This document shows positions 17,590 through 26,873 of a stretch of DNA of 64,000 nucleotides, piece after piece. Numbering within the stretch: the stretch's first letter is position 1; each line of letters opens with the position of its first letter. The stretch is taken from assembly GCA_016934955.1 (NCBI GenBank), contig JAFGRY010000021.1, positions 47,049-111,048 on the forward strand. The letters are read 5' to 3'. A program made the translations under genes and the position numbers. Below the pieces are notes generated by a model. That model had not been told where the DNA came from and ran no database searches. It was given only the letters and a program-made list of their open reading frames with translations. Source of the stretch: a bacterium (lineage in GTDB: Bacteria > Zhuqueibacterota > QNDG01 > JAGLOF01).

Positions 17590-20500
17590 ATGCTGTCACT
17601 GTATAACATCTGGACGGTAGCCCGCTACGAAGTGAAAACACTGCTTCGCAGCTGGTTTTTCCGTATTTTCGCGGGATTGACAATCCTCATTCTTTTCGGG
17701 CTCGATTTCGCATTCATGACCATCGGCGATGTTCCCCTCAACCTCAGGGGGCTGCCCGCATGTGTCCCGTATATGAACATACTGTTTCTCAATACCGCCC
17801 AGGCGGTTATCTGCGTGTTTCTTGCCTCCGACTTTCTCAAGCGCGATAAAAAACTGGATACAACGGAAGTCATTTATATGCGCTCCATGACCAACGGTGA
17901 TTATGTCATGGGTAAAACCCTGGGAATTCTGATCGTTTTCCTGGCCCTGAACCTGGTGGTGCTGGCAATCGGTCTCATGTTCAATACCATTTCCACCGAT
18001 CTCGACGTCAAACCGCTCTCCTACCTCTGGTATCCCCTGCTGATCAGTGTGCCGACGCTGATTTTCATTCTCGGCCTGGCGTTTCTCAGCATGGCGATTA
18101 TCGGGAACCAGGCGGTGACCTTTATCATTCTGCTGGGCTATATCGCCCTGACCCTGTTCTTCTTCAGCACCCGCTTTCACCACCTGCTCGACTACATGGC
18201 GTTTTACGTTCCCATGATGCAGTCGGATTTTGTCGGGTTCGGCAATGTGGCGGAAATCGTCACCCATCGGGGTATCTACCTGCTGCTGGGCTTTGCCGGC
18301 ATTTTCGCGACGATCCGGCTGCTGAAGCGTCTGCCCCAGTCACGGGTGATGCATGGGTCGAGCGGCATTATCGCGATCGCCATGGTTGCAGGCGCGCTCG
18401 TGCTCGGGAGCATCTATATCGGTACCATCACCGCCGACACCTCGCTGCGGGAGCGGCTTGTCGCGCTGAATGACGAGTATGTCGCGGCACCGCGGGTCAC
18501 TCCGGTTTCCTATGATATCGATCTGAATCACCAGGGATCCCGGATAGCCTGTGACGCACGGGTCGTGTTCAATAACAGAACGGACGCACCCATCGATCAG
18601 GTTATTTTCAACGTCAATCCGGGCCTTGCGGTCTCCGCTGTCAGCAGCAACGGCAGGAGCATCCCCTATGAACAGGAACTGCAGCTGATCCGCGTCAAAC
18701 GGGACACGCCGCTGGACCCGGGTGCAACCGATTCGCTGCATTTCGTGTATGAGGGCGTCATCGACGAAGCCGCCTGTTACCTCGATCTCGACCAGGAGAC
18801 ACGGGACCTGCAGTACCGTATCTGGATGTACAATATTTCCAAACGGCACGCGTTCATTCAGTCCGACTACGTGCTGCTGACGCCGGAGGCCGGGTGGTAC
18901 CCCCGGCCCGGAGTTACGTTCAGTTCCAGGCGTCCCCACACCTTCATCAGGGATTTTGCGGCCTACCGGCTGTCGGTCAGGACCGATCCCGCGCTGACCG
19001 CCGTGTCCCAGGGTGAGATGACCGGTGAAAACGGCAGCTATACCTTTGTGTGTGACGATCCGCTGCCGCAGCTGTCCCTGGCAATCGGCAACTACACGGG
19101 CACGTCGATCGAGGCCGATTCCATTCAGTTCAGCCTCTACACACTGGAAGGACACGATTACTATACACCCTATGTCGATTCGCTCGGTGACACATTGTCC
19201 GCGGTGATCAAGGAACAGCTGCAGGATTTCGAAAACAGGATCGAGCTGAAGTATCCCTACCACCGCTTCAGGATCGTGGAAGTGCCGGTGCAGTTTATCA
19301 CCTATCCCCGGGTGTGGACCAAAGCGGGCGAAACCGTACAGCCGGAGATCGTCTATCTTACCGAAAACGGCATCGGCATCGACGGCGCTGATTTCAAGAC
19401 CAACGCGCGCCGGATGCAGAACTGGACACAGCGGAGCAATCAGGTTGTCACCCCCCAGGAGGAGCAGACACGAACATTTCAGCGATTCATCTCTTCGACC
19501 TTTTTTGAAGAGGGCGGATTCCGCTGGGGCGACAGCGACGATAAGCCGACACTGATGAACAACTACACGATCTATCCGCATTTCTATTCATATGTGAATT
19601 ATCTCCATTCCGATGAATGGCCGCTGCTCAACACCGCCCTGGAGGCGTATATCGCCTCCAGACTCGATAATTCCATGCGCCAGATGCGGCGCATGTTCGA
19701 GGGAATGTCTGCCGAAGAGAAGGTAAACCTTGCCCTTCTCGACCATACCATGAAGGAACTGCTGGAAGATCCGGATCACAAGGATATCCGGGAGGCGCTG
19801 ATCAAGGCGAAAGGGAATTATCTTTTCTCCCAGCTGATCGCGGAGATGGGGGAGGACAGGTTCGAACGGTTCCTGACCACGCTGCTGAACGAGTATAAAT
19901 ACCGGGTGCTGGAAATCGATCTCTTCCTCGAAAAACTGAAGAAAGAGTACGGGATAGACTTCCGCGGCGATATCGAGAACTGGAGAGCGGGCAAACAGCT
20001 GCCCGGGTATCTGATCTCCGGCATCACCGGTTACTCCATGCTCGACGGACGCAACACCCGTTACCAGGTAACATTCACGGTTACGAATCCCGAGCCGGTT
20101 CCGGGCATCATTACCGTGGAATACCGCCTCGGCGGCGGGGGACGGGGGATGTTTCCCGGCGGCAATACGGAAGAAGAACCGAAATATATCATTTCCATTG
20201 ACGCCAGGCAGTCGAAGGAGATCGGTATGGTGCTGGACGCCCAGCCCCGGGTGCTTTCGATCAACACCATGATCGGCCAGAACATACCGATCATGATTAC
20301 GGAGATGTTTGAAGATTTCGAGATAAACAAGAGAGGCGAGCTGTTCGAGGGGGAACGCGTCCTCGACAGTCATCCGGAATTTATCGAGCCGGGAACTATT
20401 ATCGTTGACAACGAAGATCCCGGGTTCAGCGTTTCCGACAATACCGTGGAAAGTCCCCTGAAAAAGTTGTTGAGAATCAGCGATAAAAACGATGAAAAGT

Positions 20501-20961
20501 ATGCGGGCATCATGTCATGGCGGGTTCCGACAAAATGGACCCCCACGACGCACGATAATTTTTATGGAAAATATGTGAAATCGGGTGTCCAGGTGCGTAC
20601 CGGTGACGGGGATAAAAAGGTTATGTGGAAGACGCCCATCACCGAGAAGGGCAACTATGACATCTACTGTTACAACGCCAACATCAGGACACGCTGGGGC
20701 CGCGGTCCCGGCAGAGGCGGTCCCGGCGGCGGTCGTGGCGGCGGCGGCGGCGGTAACCGGGGAGAGTATCAGTACATCATTCATCACGCCGACGGTGAGG
20801 ATGAGGCGCTTCTCGATCTGGGCACCGCCGAGGAAGGATGGAATTTCCTGGGTACCTACTATCTCGAGGCGGATACGGCCGTTATCGAGCTGACCAACAA
20901 GGGTAACAGTGATGACATGCGCAGCGTGTTTGCTGACGCGGTAAAGTGGGTCAAACAGTGA
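17590..20961 (+). CDS. ABC-2 permease fused to an M1-aminopeptidase-like ectodomain and golvesin-like C-terminus
   Basis: The 1123-residue protein has six to seven transmembrane helices within residues about 20-280, as in ABC-2 permeases. An extracytoplasmic region of about 600 residues resembles M1-family aminopeptidase folds (VSYDIDLNHQGSRIACDARVVFNN, WYPRPG, AYRLSVRTDP, AIGNY). I find no HExxH zinc motif, so peptidase activity is unlikely. A Gly/Arg-rich linker at about residues 1035-1058 precedes a C-terminal domain like golvesin/Xly carbohydrate-binding-type modules (GWNFLGTYYLEA, VFADAVKWV). The start at 17590 follows AGAGGAC. It lies between an ABC ATPase and TolC genes, so it is probably an exporter subunit with a large periplasmic domain. 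Confidence 0.85.
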   Translation: MLSLYNIWTVARYEVKTLLRSWFFRIFAGLTILILFGLDFAFMTIGDVPLNLRGLPACVPYMNILFLNTAQAVICVFLASDFLKRDKKLDTTEVIYMRSMTNGDYVMGKTLGILIVFLALNLVVLAIGLMFNTISTDLDVKPLSYLWYPLLISVPTLIFILGLAFLSMAIIGNQAVTFIILLGYIALTLFFFSTRFHHLLDYMAFYVPMMQSDFVGFGNVAEIVTHRGIYLLLGFAGIFATIRLLKRLPQSRVMHGSSGIIAIAMVAGALVLGSIYIGTITADTSLRERLVALNDEYVAAPRVTPVSYDIDLNHQGSRIACDARVVFNNRTDAPIDQVIFNVNPGLAVSAVSSNGRSIPYEQELQLIRVKRDTPLDPGATDSLHFVYEGVIDEAACYLDLDQETRDLQYRIWMYNISKRHAFIQSDYVLLTPEAGWYPRPGVTFSSRRPHTFIRDFAAYRLSVRTDPALTAVSQGEMTGENGSYTFVCDDPLPQLSLAIGNYTGTSIEADSIQFSLYTLEGHDYYTPYVDSLGDTLSAVIKEQLQDFENRIELKYPYHRFRIVEVPVQFITYPRVWTKAGETVQPEIVYLTENGIGIDGADFKTNARRMQNWTQRSNQVVTPQEEQTRTFQRFISSTFFEEGGFRWGDSDDKPTLMNNYTIYPHFYSYVNYLHSDEWPLLNTALEAYIASRLDNSMRQMRRMFEGMSAEEKVNLALLDHTMKELLEDPDHKDIREALIKAKGNYLFSQLIAEMGEDRFERFLTTLLNEYKYRVLEIDLFLEKLKKEYGIDFRGDIENWRAGKQLPGYLISGITGYSMLDGRNTRYQVTFTVTNPEPVPGIITVEYRLGGGGRGMFPGGNTEEEPKYIISIDARQSKEIGMVLDAQPRVLSINTMIGQNIPIMITEMFEDFEINKRGELFEGERVLDSHPEFIEPGTIIVDNEDPGFSVSDNTVESPLKKLLRISDKNDEKYAGIMSWRVPTKWTPTTHDNFYGKYVKSGVQVRTGDGDKKVMWKTPITEKGNYDIYCYNANIRTRWGRGPGRGGPGGGRGGGGGGNRGEYQYIIHHADGEDEALLDLGTAEEGWNFLGTYYLEADTAVIELTNKGNSDDMRSVFADAVKWVKQ

Positions 20962-21016
20962 GCATGCGCACCGTAAAAAATAACAGTATCGCTTGATAAC
21001 CTAGATGAGGAGAACG

Positions 21017-22504
21017 ATGATGAAAACATCAGGAATGAGATGGGCAGGCAGTATGATCCTTGCATCGGTGCTGACAGTGTCGGCGAACGTGCAGGGACAG
21101 CAGCTGCTGACTCTCGAGAACGCCCTCGAGATCGCCGCATCTCACAGCCCCGAGATCAGGAGACTTGAATTGAACATAGAGCGGAGCCGACAGAACCTGG
21201 CTGCGCAGAAAGCGGCAATGAAATCCCGGTTCAGTCTTTCGATCAACCCCATTGCCTACAGTCATGACCGTCAGTACAACGACCTGTTCACCACCTGGAA
21301 CACCAGTGAAAAGACACAGTCGTACGGCACCTTTATGATCTCGCAGCCGATTCCCTGGACCGACGGGACGCTTTCCCTGATCAACCGGTTCTCCTGGCAG
21401 GAATCCTACAGTGAATACAGCGACACCCGGGACAAACAGTTCAGCAATAATCTCTACCTCAGTTTCTCTCAGCCCTTCTTTACTTATAACCGGACCAAAC
21501 TGGCGCTGAACGAGCTGGAGCTCGATCTCGAGAATACGGCCCTCAATTATGCTATCTCCAAACTGGCCATGGAGCGTAATGTGACCCAGGCGTTCTACAG
21601 TGTGTATTCAAACGAGCTCAGCCTGCAGGTTTCCCGGGAAGAGTACGAGAACCAGCAGAAGAGCTATGAAATTATCAAGAACAAGGTCGATGCCGGTATC
21701 TCGGCCGAAGAGGAGCTGTTTCAGGCTGAGCTGAACCTCGCGTCCAGTGAGTCTGCCATGTACAACCAGGAAGTCGCCCTGGAAAACGCCAAGGACGAGT
21801 TCAAACGGCTCATCGGCATGCCGCTGGAAGAGACAATCCAGATTTCCACCGATATTTCCCATGTGCCGGTGGAAGTGGATGAACAGAAGGCGATACAGCA
21901 CGGCATCGACAACAGGATGGAGCTGCGTCAGGCGAAAATCAATATCGAGACCGCCCAGAACAGTCTCCTCGAGACCAAGGCGCTCAATGAGTTCAAGGGC
22001 AGTCTGAATCTCTCATACGGCCTGATCGGGACCGACGCCGTTTTCGACAATTTGTATGATGTGCCGACCAAGAACGAACAGGTGTCGCTCTCTCTCACGA
22101 TTCCGCTCTGGGACTGGGGAGAAAAAGGCCACCGCATTAAAGCCACCGAGTCGGTGATCGAATCCCGGGAACTTTCCCTGGAAGACGAGAGGCTCGATAT
22201 TGTCATCTCGATCCGGCAGGTGTGCAGAAATCTGAAGAATCTCGAGTACCAGATCGAGATCGCCCGCAAAAACGAGCAGAACGCCCAGCTGACCTATGAT
22301 ATCAACCTCGAACGCTACCGTAACGGCGACCTCACCAGTATGGACCTGAATCTGTTCCAGACACAGCTCTCGCAGAAGAAGAACGGGCTGGTGAGCGCAT
22401 TGATCAACTATAAACTCGAACTGCTGAACCTGAAGATTCAGTCTCTCTGGGATTTCCGCACGGGTGAAAGCGTCGTGCCCGAGCTGGACCGGTGGGTAGG
22501 CTGA
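21017..22504 (+). CDS. TolC-family outer membrane efflux protein
   Basis: The 495-residue protein has a signal peptide and the two-repeat coiled-coil layout of TolC proteins: LTLENALEIAASHSPEIRRLELNIERSR at the start of repeat one, NNLYLSFSQPFF, long helices rich in Glu/Gln/Leu (residues about 170-260), then repeat two with ELRQAKINIETAQNSL, VSLSLTIPLWDWG and NLKNLEYQIEIA. It would form the trimeric outer membrane channel for the pumps encoded downstream. GAGGAG precedes tandem ATGs at 17 and 20 bases past 21000; the first is used here. It is separated by 55 bases from the upstream gene and 61 from the adaptor gene. Confidence 0.93.
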   Translation: MMKTSGMRWAGSMILASVLTVSANVQGQQLLTLENALEIAASHSPEIRRLELNIERSRQNLAAQKAAMKSRFSLSINPIAYSHDRQYNDLFTTWNTSEKTQSYGTFMISQPIPWTDGTLSLINRFSWQESYSEYSDTRDKQFSNNLYLSFSQPFFTYNRTKLALNELELDLENTALNYAISKLAMERNVTQAFYSVYSNELSLQVSREEYENQQKSYEIIKNKVDAGISAEEELFQAELNLASSESAMYNQEVALENAKDEFKRLIGMPLEETIQISTDISHVPVEVDEQKAIQHGIDNRMELRQAKINIETAQNSLLETKALNEFKGSLNLSYGLIGTDAVFDNLYDVPTKNEQVSLSLTIPLWDWGEKGHRIKATESVIESRELSLEDERLDIVISIRQVCRNLKNLEYQIEIARKNEQNAQLTYDINLERYRNGDLTSMDLNLFQTQLSQKKNGLVSALINYKLELLNLKIQSLWDFRTGESVVPELDRWVG

Positions 22505-22565
22505 AAATCGCGGATTTTTCATAACCATAATCGATGTTGCTTATAAAAATGCATGAGGTAAAACA

Positions 22566-23618
22566 GTGAAATTAAAATACGCGCTACTGCTGGCGGCTGC
22601 GCTGCTGACAGCCGGATGTAACAATCAGAGAGACAATATGGAGTCGGATGTCGCGGTTCCTGTTTCAGTGGAAGAGATCAAACGGGGGTCCATCGAGGAG
22701 TATGTGACGACGACGGGAACAGTCTACGCGATCAAAGAGGCGGATCTCACGGCCGAGACATCGGGACGGTACCGGAGAATGCTCAATCCCGCCACGAACG
22801 CTCCCTATAAGCTCGGTGACCGGGTTGCCGAAGGGAACGTGATCGTTACCCTGGTCGACGAAGAGTACGAGAACAGCATCAAGATAAAGGCTCAGAAGCT
22901 GAATCTCGATATCTCCCAGCGGGAATACGAAAAGCAGCAGTCCCTCTATGACAAGGGCGGCGTGACGCTGCGTGAACTGAAGGACGCTGAAGTGTCCTAT
23001 ATCAACGCGAAATACGCGTATGATAATGCGCTTATCCAGCTCAACAAGCTGAAGGTGCAGGCGCCTTTCGACGGCATCATCGTAGCCCTGCCGTACTACA
23101 CACCGGATACGAAAGTGGCTCAGGGCGCGTCCATTGCCAAACTGATGAATTTCCAGGAGATGTATCTGGAAGTGAACATGCCCGGTAAAGAGATGGGCAT
23201 CATCAAGCCGGGACAGCCCGTCAGGGTGATGAACTACACCATTCCCGACGATACTCTCTATGGGTCCATCAGTGAGGTGTCACCGGCCATCGACGCCGAC
23301 ACCCGGACCTTCAAGTCCGCGATTGTCATCGATAACCCCGATCTTCTGCTTCGGCCCGGCATGTTCGTCAAGGCGGAGCTGGTCGTGGCGAAGAACGACA
23401 GTGCGCTCGTCATTCCCAAAGATGTGATTATCGCGCGGAGAAGCGGAAAACAGGTGTTTATCGTCCAGAACGGCGCGGCAATGGAGCGCAGAATCACCAC
23501 CGGCCTCGAGAATCCGGATTACGTGGAAGTACTGACCGGTCTGGAGGTAAATGATCGTCTCGTGGTTGACGGCTTTGAGACACTGCGAAACCGGTCCAAG
23601 GTGAAAATCATCCGCTGA
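22566..23618 (+). CDS. RND periplasmic adaptor (membrane fusion protein), lipoprotein
   Basis: The 350-residue protein begins at a GTG codon after a GAGGT site and has a lipobox (LLTAGC, Cys near residue 19), so it is anchored by lipid. It shows the membrane-fusion-protein order: a beta-barrel/lipoyl half (VYAIKEADLTAETSGRYRRM, KLGDRVAEGNVIVTLVD), a helical hairpin (residues about 110-160), the second lipoyl half (KVQAPFDGIIVALPYYTPDTKVAQGA), then a beta-barrel and a membrane-proximal domain (VIPKDVIIARRSGKQVFIV, DRLVVDGFETLRN). It should connect the RND subunits to TolC. Confidence 0.94.
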   Translation: MKLKYALLLAAALLTAGCNNQRDNMESDVAVPVSVEEIKRGSIEEYVTTTGTVYAIKEADLTAETSGRYRRMLNPATNAPYKLGDRVAEGNVIVTLVDEEYENSIKIKAQKLNLDISQREYEKQQSLYDKGGVTLRELKDAEVSYINAKYAYDNALIQLNKLKVQAPFDGIIVALPYYTPDTKVAQGASIAKLMNFQEMYLEVNMPGKEMGIIKPGQPVRVMNYTIPDDTLYGSISEVSPAIDADTRTFKSAIVIDNPDLLLRPGMFVKAELVVAKNDSALVIPKDVIIARRSGKQVFIVQNGAAMERRITTGLENPDYVEVLTGLEVNDRLVVDGFETLRNRSKVKIIR

Positions 23619-23708
23619 CGCTCGCATCCCGCTGCTGTCCGCGGGCTTCAGGGGGGATGAACGCGCAGTCAACCATGCTGATAACTTAGACGAAGGTTTG
23701 AATAGTAT

Positions 23709-26700
23709 ATGAAAAAGATAACGAGTTTTTCAGTCCACTATCCGATTACCGTGCTGATGATAGTGCTTGCGGTACTGCTTCTGGGATTTATCTCTTTCAG
23801 CAAACTGGGAGTGGATCTTTTCCCCGATCTCAACAATCCCCGCATATTTGTTGAGGTGAAGTCGGGAGAGCGGCCTCCGGAAGAGATGGAAAAACAGTTC
23901 GTCGATCAGATCGAGACCCTGGCGATCCGGCAGACCAATGTGACGCAGGTCTCCTCCGTCTCGATGGTCGGTTCAGCGCGGATCACCGTGGAATACGGCT
24001 GGAACACCGACATGGATGAAGCGTTTCTGGATCTTCAGAAGACGCTGACATCCTTTTCCCAGAACGGTGATATCGATGAGCTCAATATTACCCAGCACGA
24101 TCCGAATGCGTCCCCGGTGATACTGATCGGCTTTTCCAATCCCGATATCACCAATATGGATGAGCTGAGAAAAATCGCCGACACCTATATCCGGAATGAG
24201 CTGATCCGGCTGGAGGGGATCGCCGAGGTTGAGGTGGCAGGCGACGAAGAGGAAGAGGTCGAGATCAGAACCGACAGCTATCTTCTGGAGGCTCACGGGC
24301 TCACCGTGGATGATGTCACCGGCAAGATCGAGTCGTACAACCGGAACGTCTCGGGCGGGTCCATCGTCGAGCTGGGGACCAGATATGTCGTGAAAGGTGT
24401 CGGGGCCCTCCAGTCGATCCAGGATATACAGAATATCATTGTCGGCTACACGCAGGCGGGCGGAGATCAGGGCTCGGCATCCAGAATCCCCGTTTTTCTC
24501 AAGGATGTCGCCAATGTCCGCTTCACCAACCAGGAACCCGATAACATCGTGCGGGTGAACGGCAAACGCTGTCTGGGGCTTTCGGTGTACAAGGAGACCC
24601 GATACAACACCATTCAGGCGGTACATGACCTGACAGACGCCCTGAAAGAACTCGGCAAGGCACTGCCCGGATATGAGTTCACCATCATCGACAACCAGGG
24701 TGAATTCATTCAGAACGCCGTCGATGAAGTGAAACAGACCGCTCTCATCGGCATGCTGCTGGCGATCGGTGTTCTTTTTGTTTTTCTGAGAAGAGTTGGT
24801 GCAACGGCGATTGTCAGTCTCGCTATTCCGATCTCGATTATCGCCACCTTCAACCTCATGTACTTCAACGGGCTCTCCCTGAATATCATGACCCTGGGCG
24901 GTCTTGCCCTGGGAGCAGGCATGCTGGTGGACAATGCGATTGTCGTGATGGAGAATATTTTCAGGAATATTGAAGCCGGCATGTCGGTCAAGGATGCGGC
25001 CGTTGAGGGGACCTCGCAGGTGGCGGGCGCTATTACCGCCTCCACCGTTACGACCATTGTCGTGTTTCTGCCCATTGTTTTTCTGCACGGCGCAGCCGGC
25101 GAGCTGTTCAAGGACCAGGCCCTGACCGTGGCCTTCGCACTTGTCTCGTCGCTGCTGGTCGCCATTCTGGTCATTCCCATGCTGACCACCAGGATTATCA
25201 GGGACAAAACCACGGTGCGGGATATTGAATCGATCCGGTTCAAATGGTACCCGGATGTGCTGCGTACCATTCTCGCGCACCGCTGGAAAGTCATCGGAGG
25301 GGCGGCGGTCCTTGTCGCCCTGTCTGCGGCTGCGCTGCCTTTTATCGGAAGTGAGTTCATCCCCAAAACCGAATCGGGAACGTTCAGTATCGAGTTGAGG
25401 CTTCCCGAAGGCACCGCCCTGCAGCGGACACTGGAGACCGTCATCGAAATTGAAACCCTGATCCGGGAGAAGCTGGACGGAAAACTGGAAACGGTGTACA
25501 GCCACATTGGACCCGAGGCGGGTATCGCGGGCGATGAAAACAGTGTTTTCGAAGATGAAAACAGCGCGATCATGAAAATCACGCTAGTGCCGGCAATGCG
25601 CAGGCAGACCTCGGACGTGATCACCGAACTCAGCACCCTGCTGGCCGATATTCCGGATCTTGACGCGCAGTTCATCCGCGATGAGACGGCCCTGCAGTCG
25701 ATTCTCGGGACCGATGAACCGCCGCTGGTCGTCGAAGTCAAAGGCGAAGATCTCGATGTTCTCGAGGAACTCACCGGGACGATCCGCTCCCGGATGGCCG
25801 AGATTCCGGATCTGATAAACCTGGAAACCAGTTTTGAATCAGGCGCCCCCGAGATCGACGTTAAAATCGATCGGCTGAGGGCGGGACTCTTCAATATTCA
25901 GGTGAGTTCCGTCAGTTCACAGCTGGCGGACAAATTGAGCGGCAAGGACGCCGGCCAGTGGGATTACCGGGGAGAATTGAAGGACCTGACGGTGAGACTG
26001 CCCGAGATCACGAAGAATGAGCTGGAGGACATGATTATCCGCGTGGGCGGTCAGCAGGTGCGGCTCAGCGATATCGCGGAAATCACGGTAACGAACGCGC
26101 CCCGGGAGATTCACCGCAGCAACCAGACACGGGTCGGTAAAATCACCGCCTACATGGTCAAGGGCCGGCATTTCGACCAGGTGGTGAAACAGATAAAAGA
26201 GAAGATCTCCGAAGTCGACTTTCCCGTCGACTACCGGGCCGATGTCACCGGCGAAGAGCAGAAACGGCAGGATGCCATGAGCAATCTTGCCTTTGCCCTG
26301 CTGCTCTCCGTGGTGCTCGTGTACATGGTCATGGCCTCCCAGTTCGAATCGCTGCTCCATCCGTTCACCATTCTGCTCACCATACCCCTGGCGGGTGTGG
26401 GGGTGGTCGCCGTCTTCCTGCTCCTGGGCCACAGTCTGAACATTATGGCCTACATCGGCATTATAATGCTGGCGGGCATTGCCGTAAACGATTCGATTAT
26501 TCTGGTCGATACGATCAACCGGCTGAAAGAAGAAGGACTGGCCAGGATCGATGCCATCGTCGAGGCCGGAAAGCAGCGTATCAGGCCGATTATCATGACC
26601 AGTCTGACCACCATTCTCGCCCTGTTGCCGCTGACGCTGGGCTTCGGAGAAGGCGCCGCCCTTCGTTCACCCATGGCGCTGGCGGTTATCGGCGGACTCA

Positions 26701-26786
26701 TCACTTCGACGATACTGACGCTGGTGGTGATTCCCTGTGTGTATCTGACCTTCGATGAACTCAAGTTCCGGGTTACCGGAAAATAA
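23709..26786 (+). CDS. RND-family efflux pump permease
   Basis: The 1025-residue protein is a standard-length RND transporter with 12 predicted helices, two periplasmic porter loops (about residues 35-335 and 560-860) and the conserved blocks GVDLFPDLNNP, GMLVDNAIVVMENIFRN (TM4) and GIAVNDSIILVDTINRL (TM10). The second Asp of the AcrB TM4 pair is Asn and the TM10 Lys is Asn, as in the SwrC-like branch found in many FCB bacteria and Gram-positives. It is probably proton- or sodium-driven with an unknown substrate. No strong ribosome binding site is seen before the ATG. It sits between the adaptor and the RND-ABC hybrid genes. Confidence 0.95.
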   Translation: MKKITSFSVHYPITVLMIVLAVLLLGFISFSKLGVDLFPDLNNPRIFVEVKSGERPPEEMEKQFVDQIETLAIRQTNVTQVSSVSMVGSARITVEYGWNTDMDEAFLDLQKTLTSFSQNGDIDELNITQHDPNASPVILIGFSNPDITNMDELRKIADTYIRNELIRLEGIAEVEVAGDEEEEVEIRTDSYLLEAHGLTVDDVTGKIESYNRNVSGGSIVELGTRYVVKGVGALQSIQDIQNIIVGYTQAGGDQGSASRIPVFLKDVANVRFTNQEPDNIVRVNGKRCLGLSVYKETRYNTIQAVHDLTDALKELGKALPGYEFTIIDNQGEFIQNAVDEVKQTALIGMLLAIGVLFVFLRRVGATAIVSLAIPISIIATFNLMYFNGLSLNIMTLGGLALGAGMLVDNAIVVMENIFRNIEAGMSVKDAAVEGTSQVAGAITASTVTTIVVFLPIVFLHGAAGELFKDQALTVAFALVSSLLVAILVIPMLTTRIIRDKTTVRDIESIRFKWYPDVLRTILAHRWKVIGGAAVLVALSAAALPFIGSEFIPKTESGTFSIELRLPEGTALQRTLETVIEIETLIREKLDGKLETVYSHIGPEAGIAGDENSVFEDENSAIMKITLVPAMRRQTSDVITELSTLLADIPDLDAQFIRDETALQSILGTDEPPLVVEVKGEDLDVLEELTGTIRSRMAEIPDLINLETSFESGAPEIDVKIDRLRAGLFNIQVSSVSSQLADKLSGKDAGQWDYRGELKDLTVRLPEITKNELEDMIIRVGGQQVRLSDIAEITVTNAPREIHRSNQTRVGKITAYMVKGRHFDQVVKQIKEKISEVDFPVDYRADVTGEEQKRQDAMSNLAFALLLSVVLVYMVMASQFESLLHPFTILLTIPLAGVGVVAVFLLLGHSLNIMAYIGIIMLAGIAVNDSIILVDTINRLKEEGLARIDAIVEAGKQRIRPIIMTSLTTILALLPLTLGFGEGAALRSPMALAVIGGLITSTILTLVVIPCVYLTFDELKFRVTGK

Positions 26787-26873
26787 GTGCGGTATGACCG
26801 GCCTGAAGGACTCCCGTTCCTTCAGGTCCGGGACCAGCCGTGAATTCGGAATCAAGAGAATAGATGACAGCCA

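Noticed and set aside
17590..20961. Active M1 aminopeptidase
   Set aside because: No HExxH zinc-binding motif was found in the M1-like part, so catalysis is not supported.
23973..25505. Long minus-strand frames across the RND genes (also 26667-28337)
   Set aside because: They are shadows of the RND pump genes; low-complexity Asp/His/Gly-rich translations with no ribosome binding sites.
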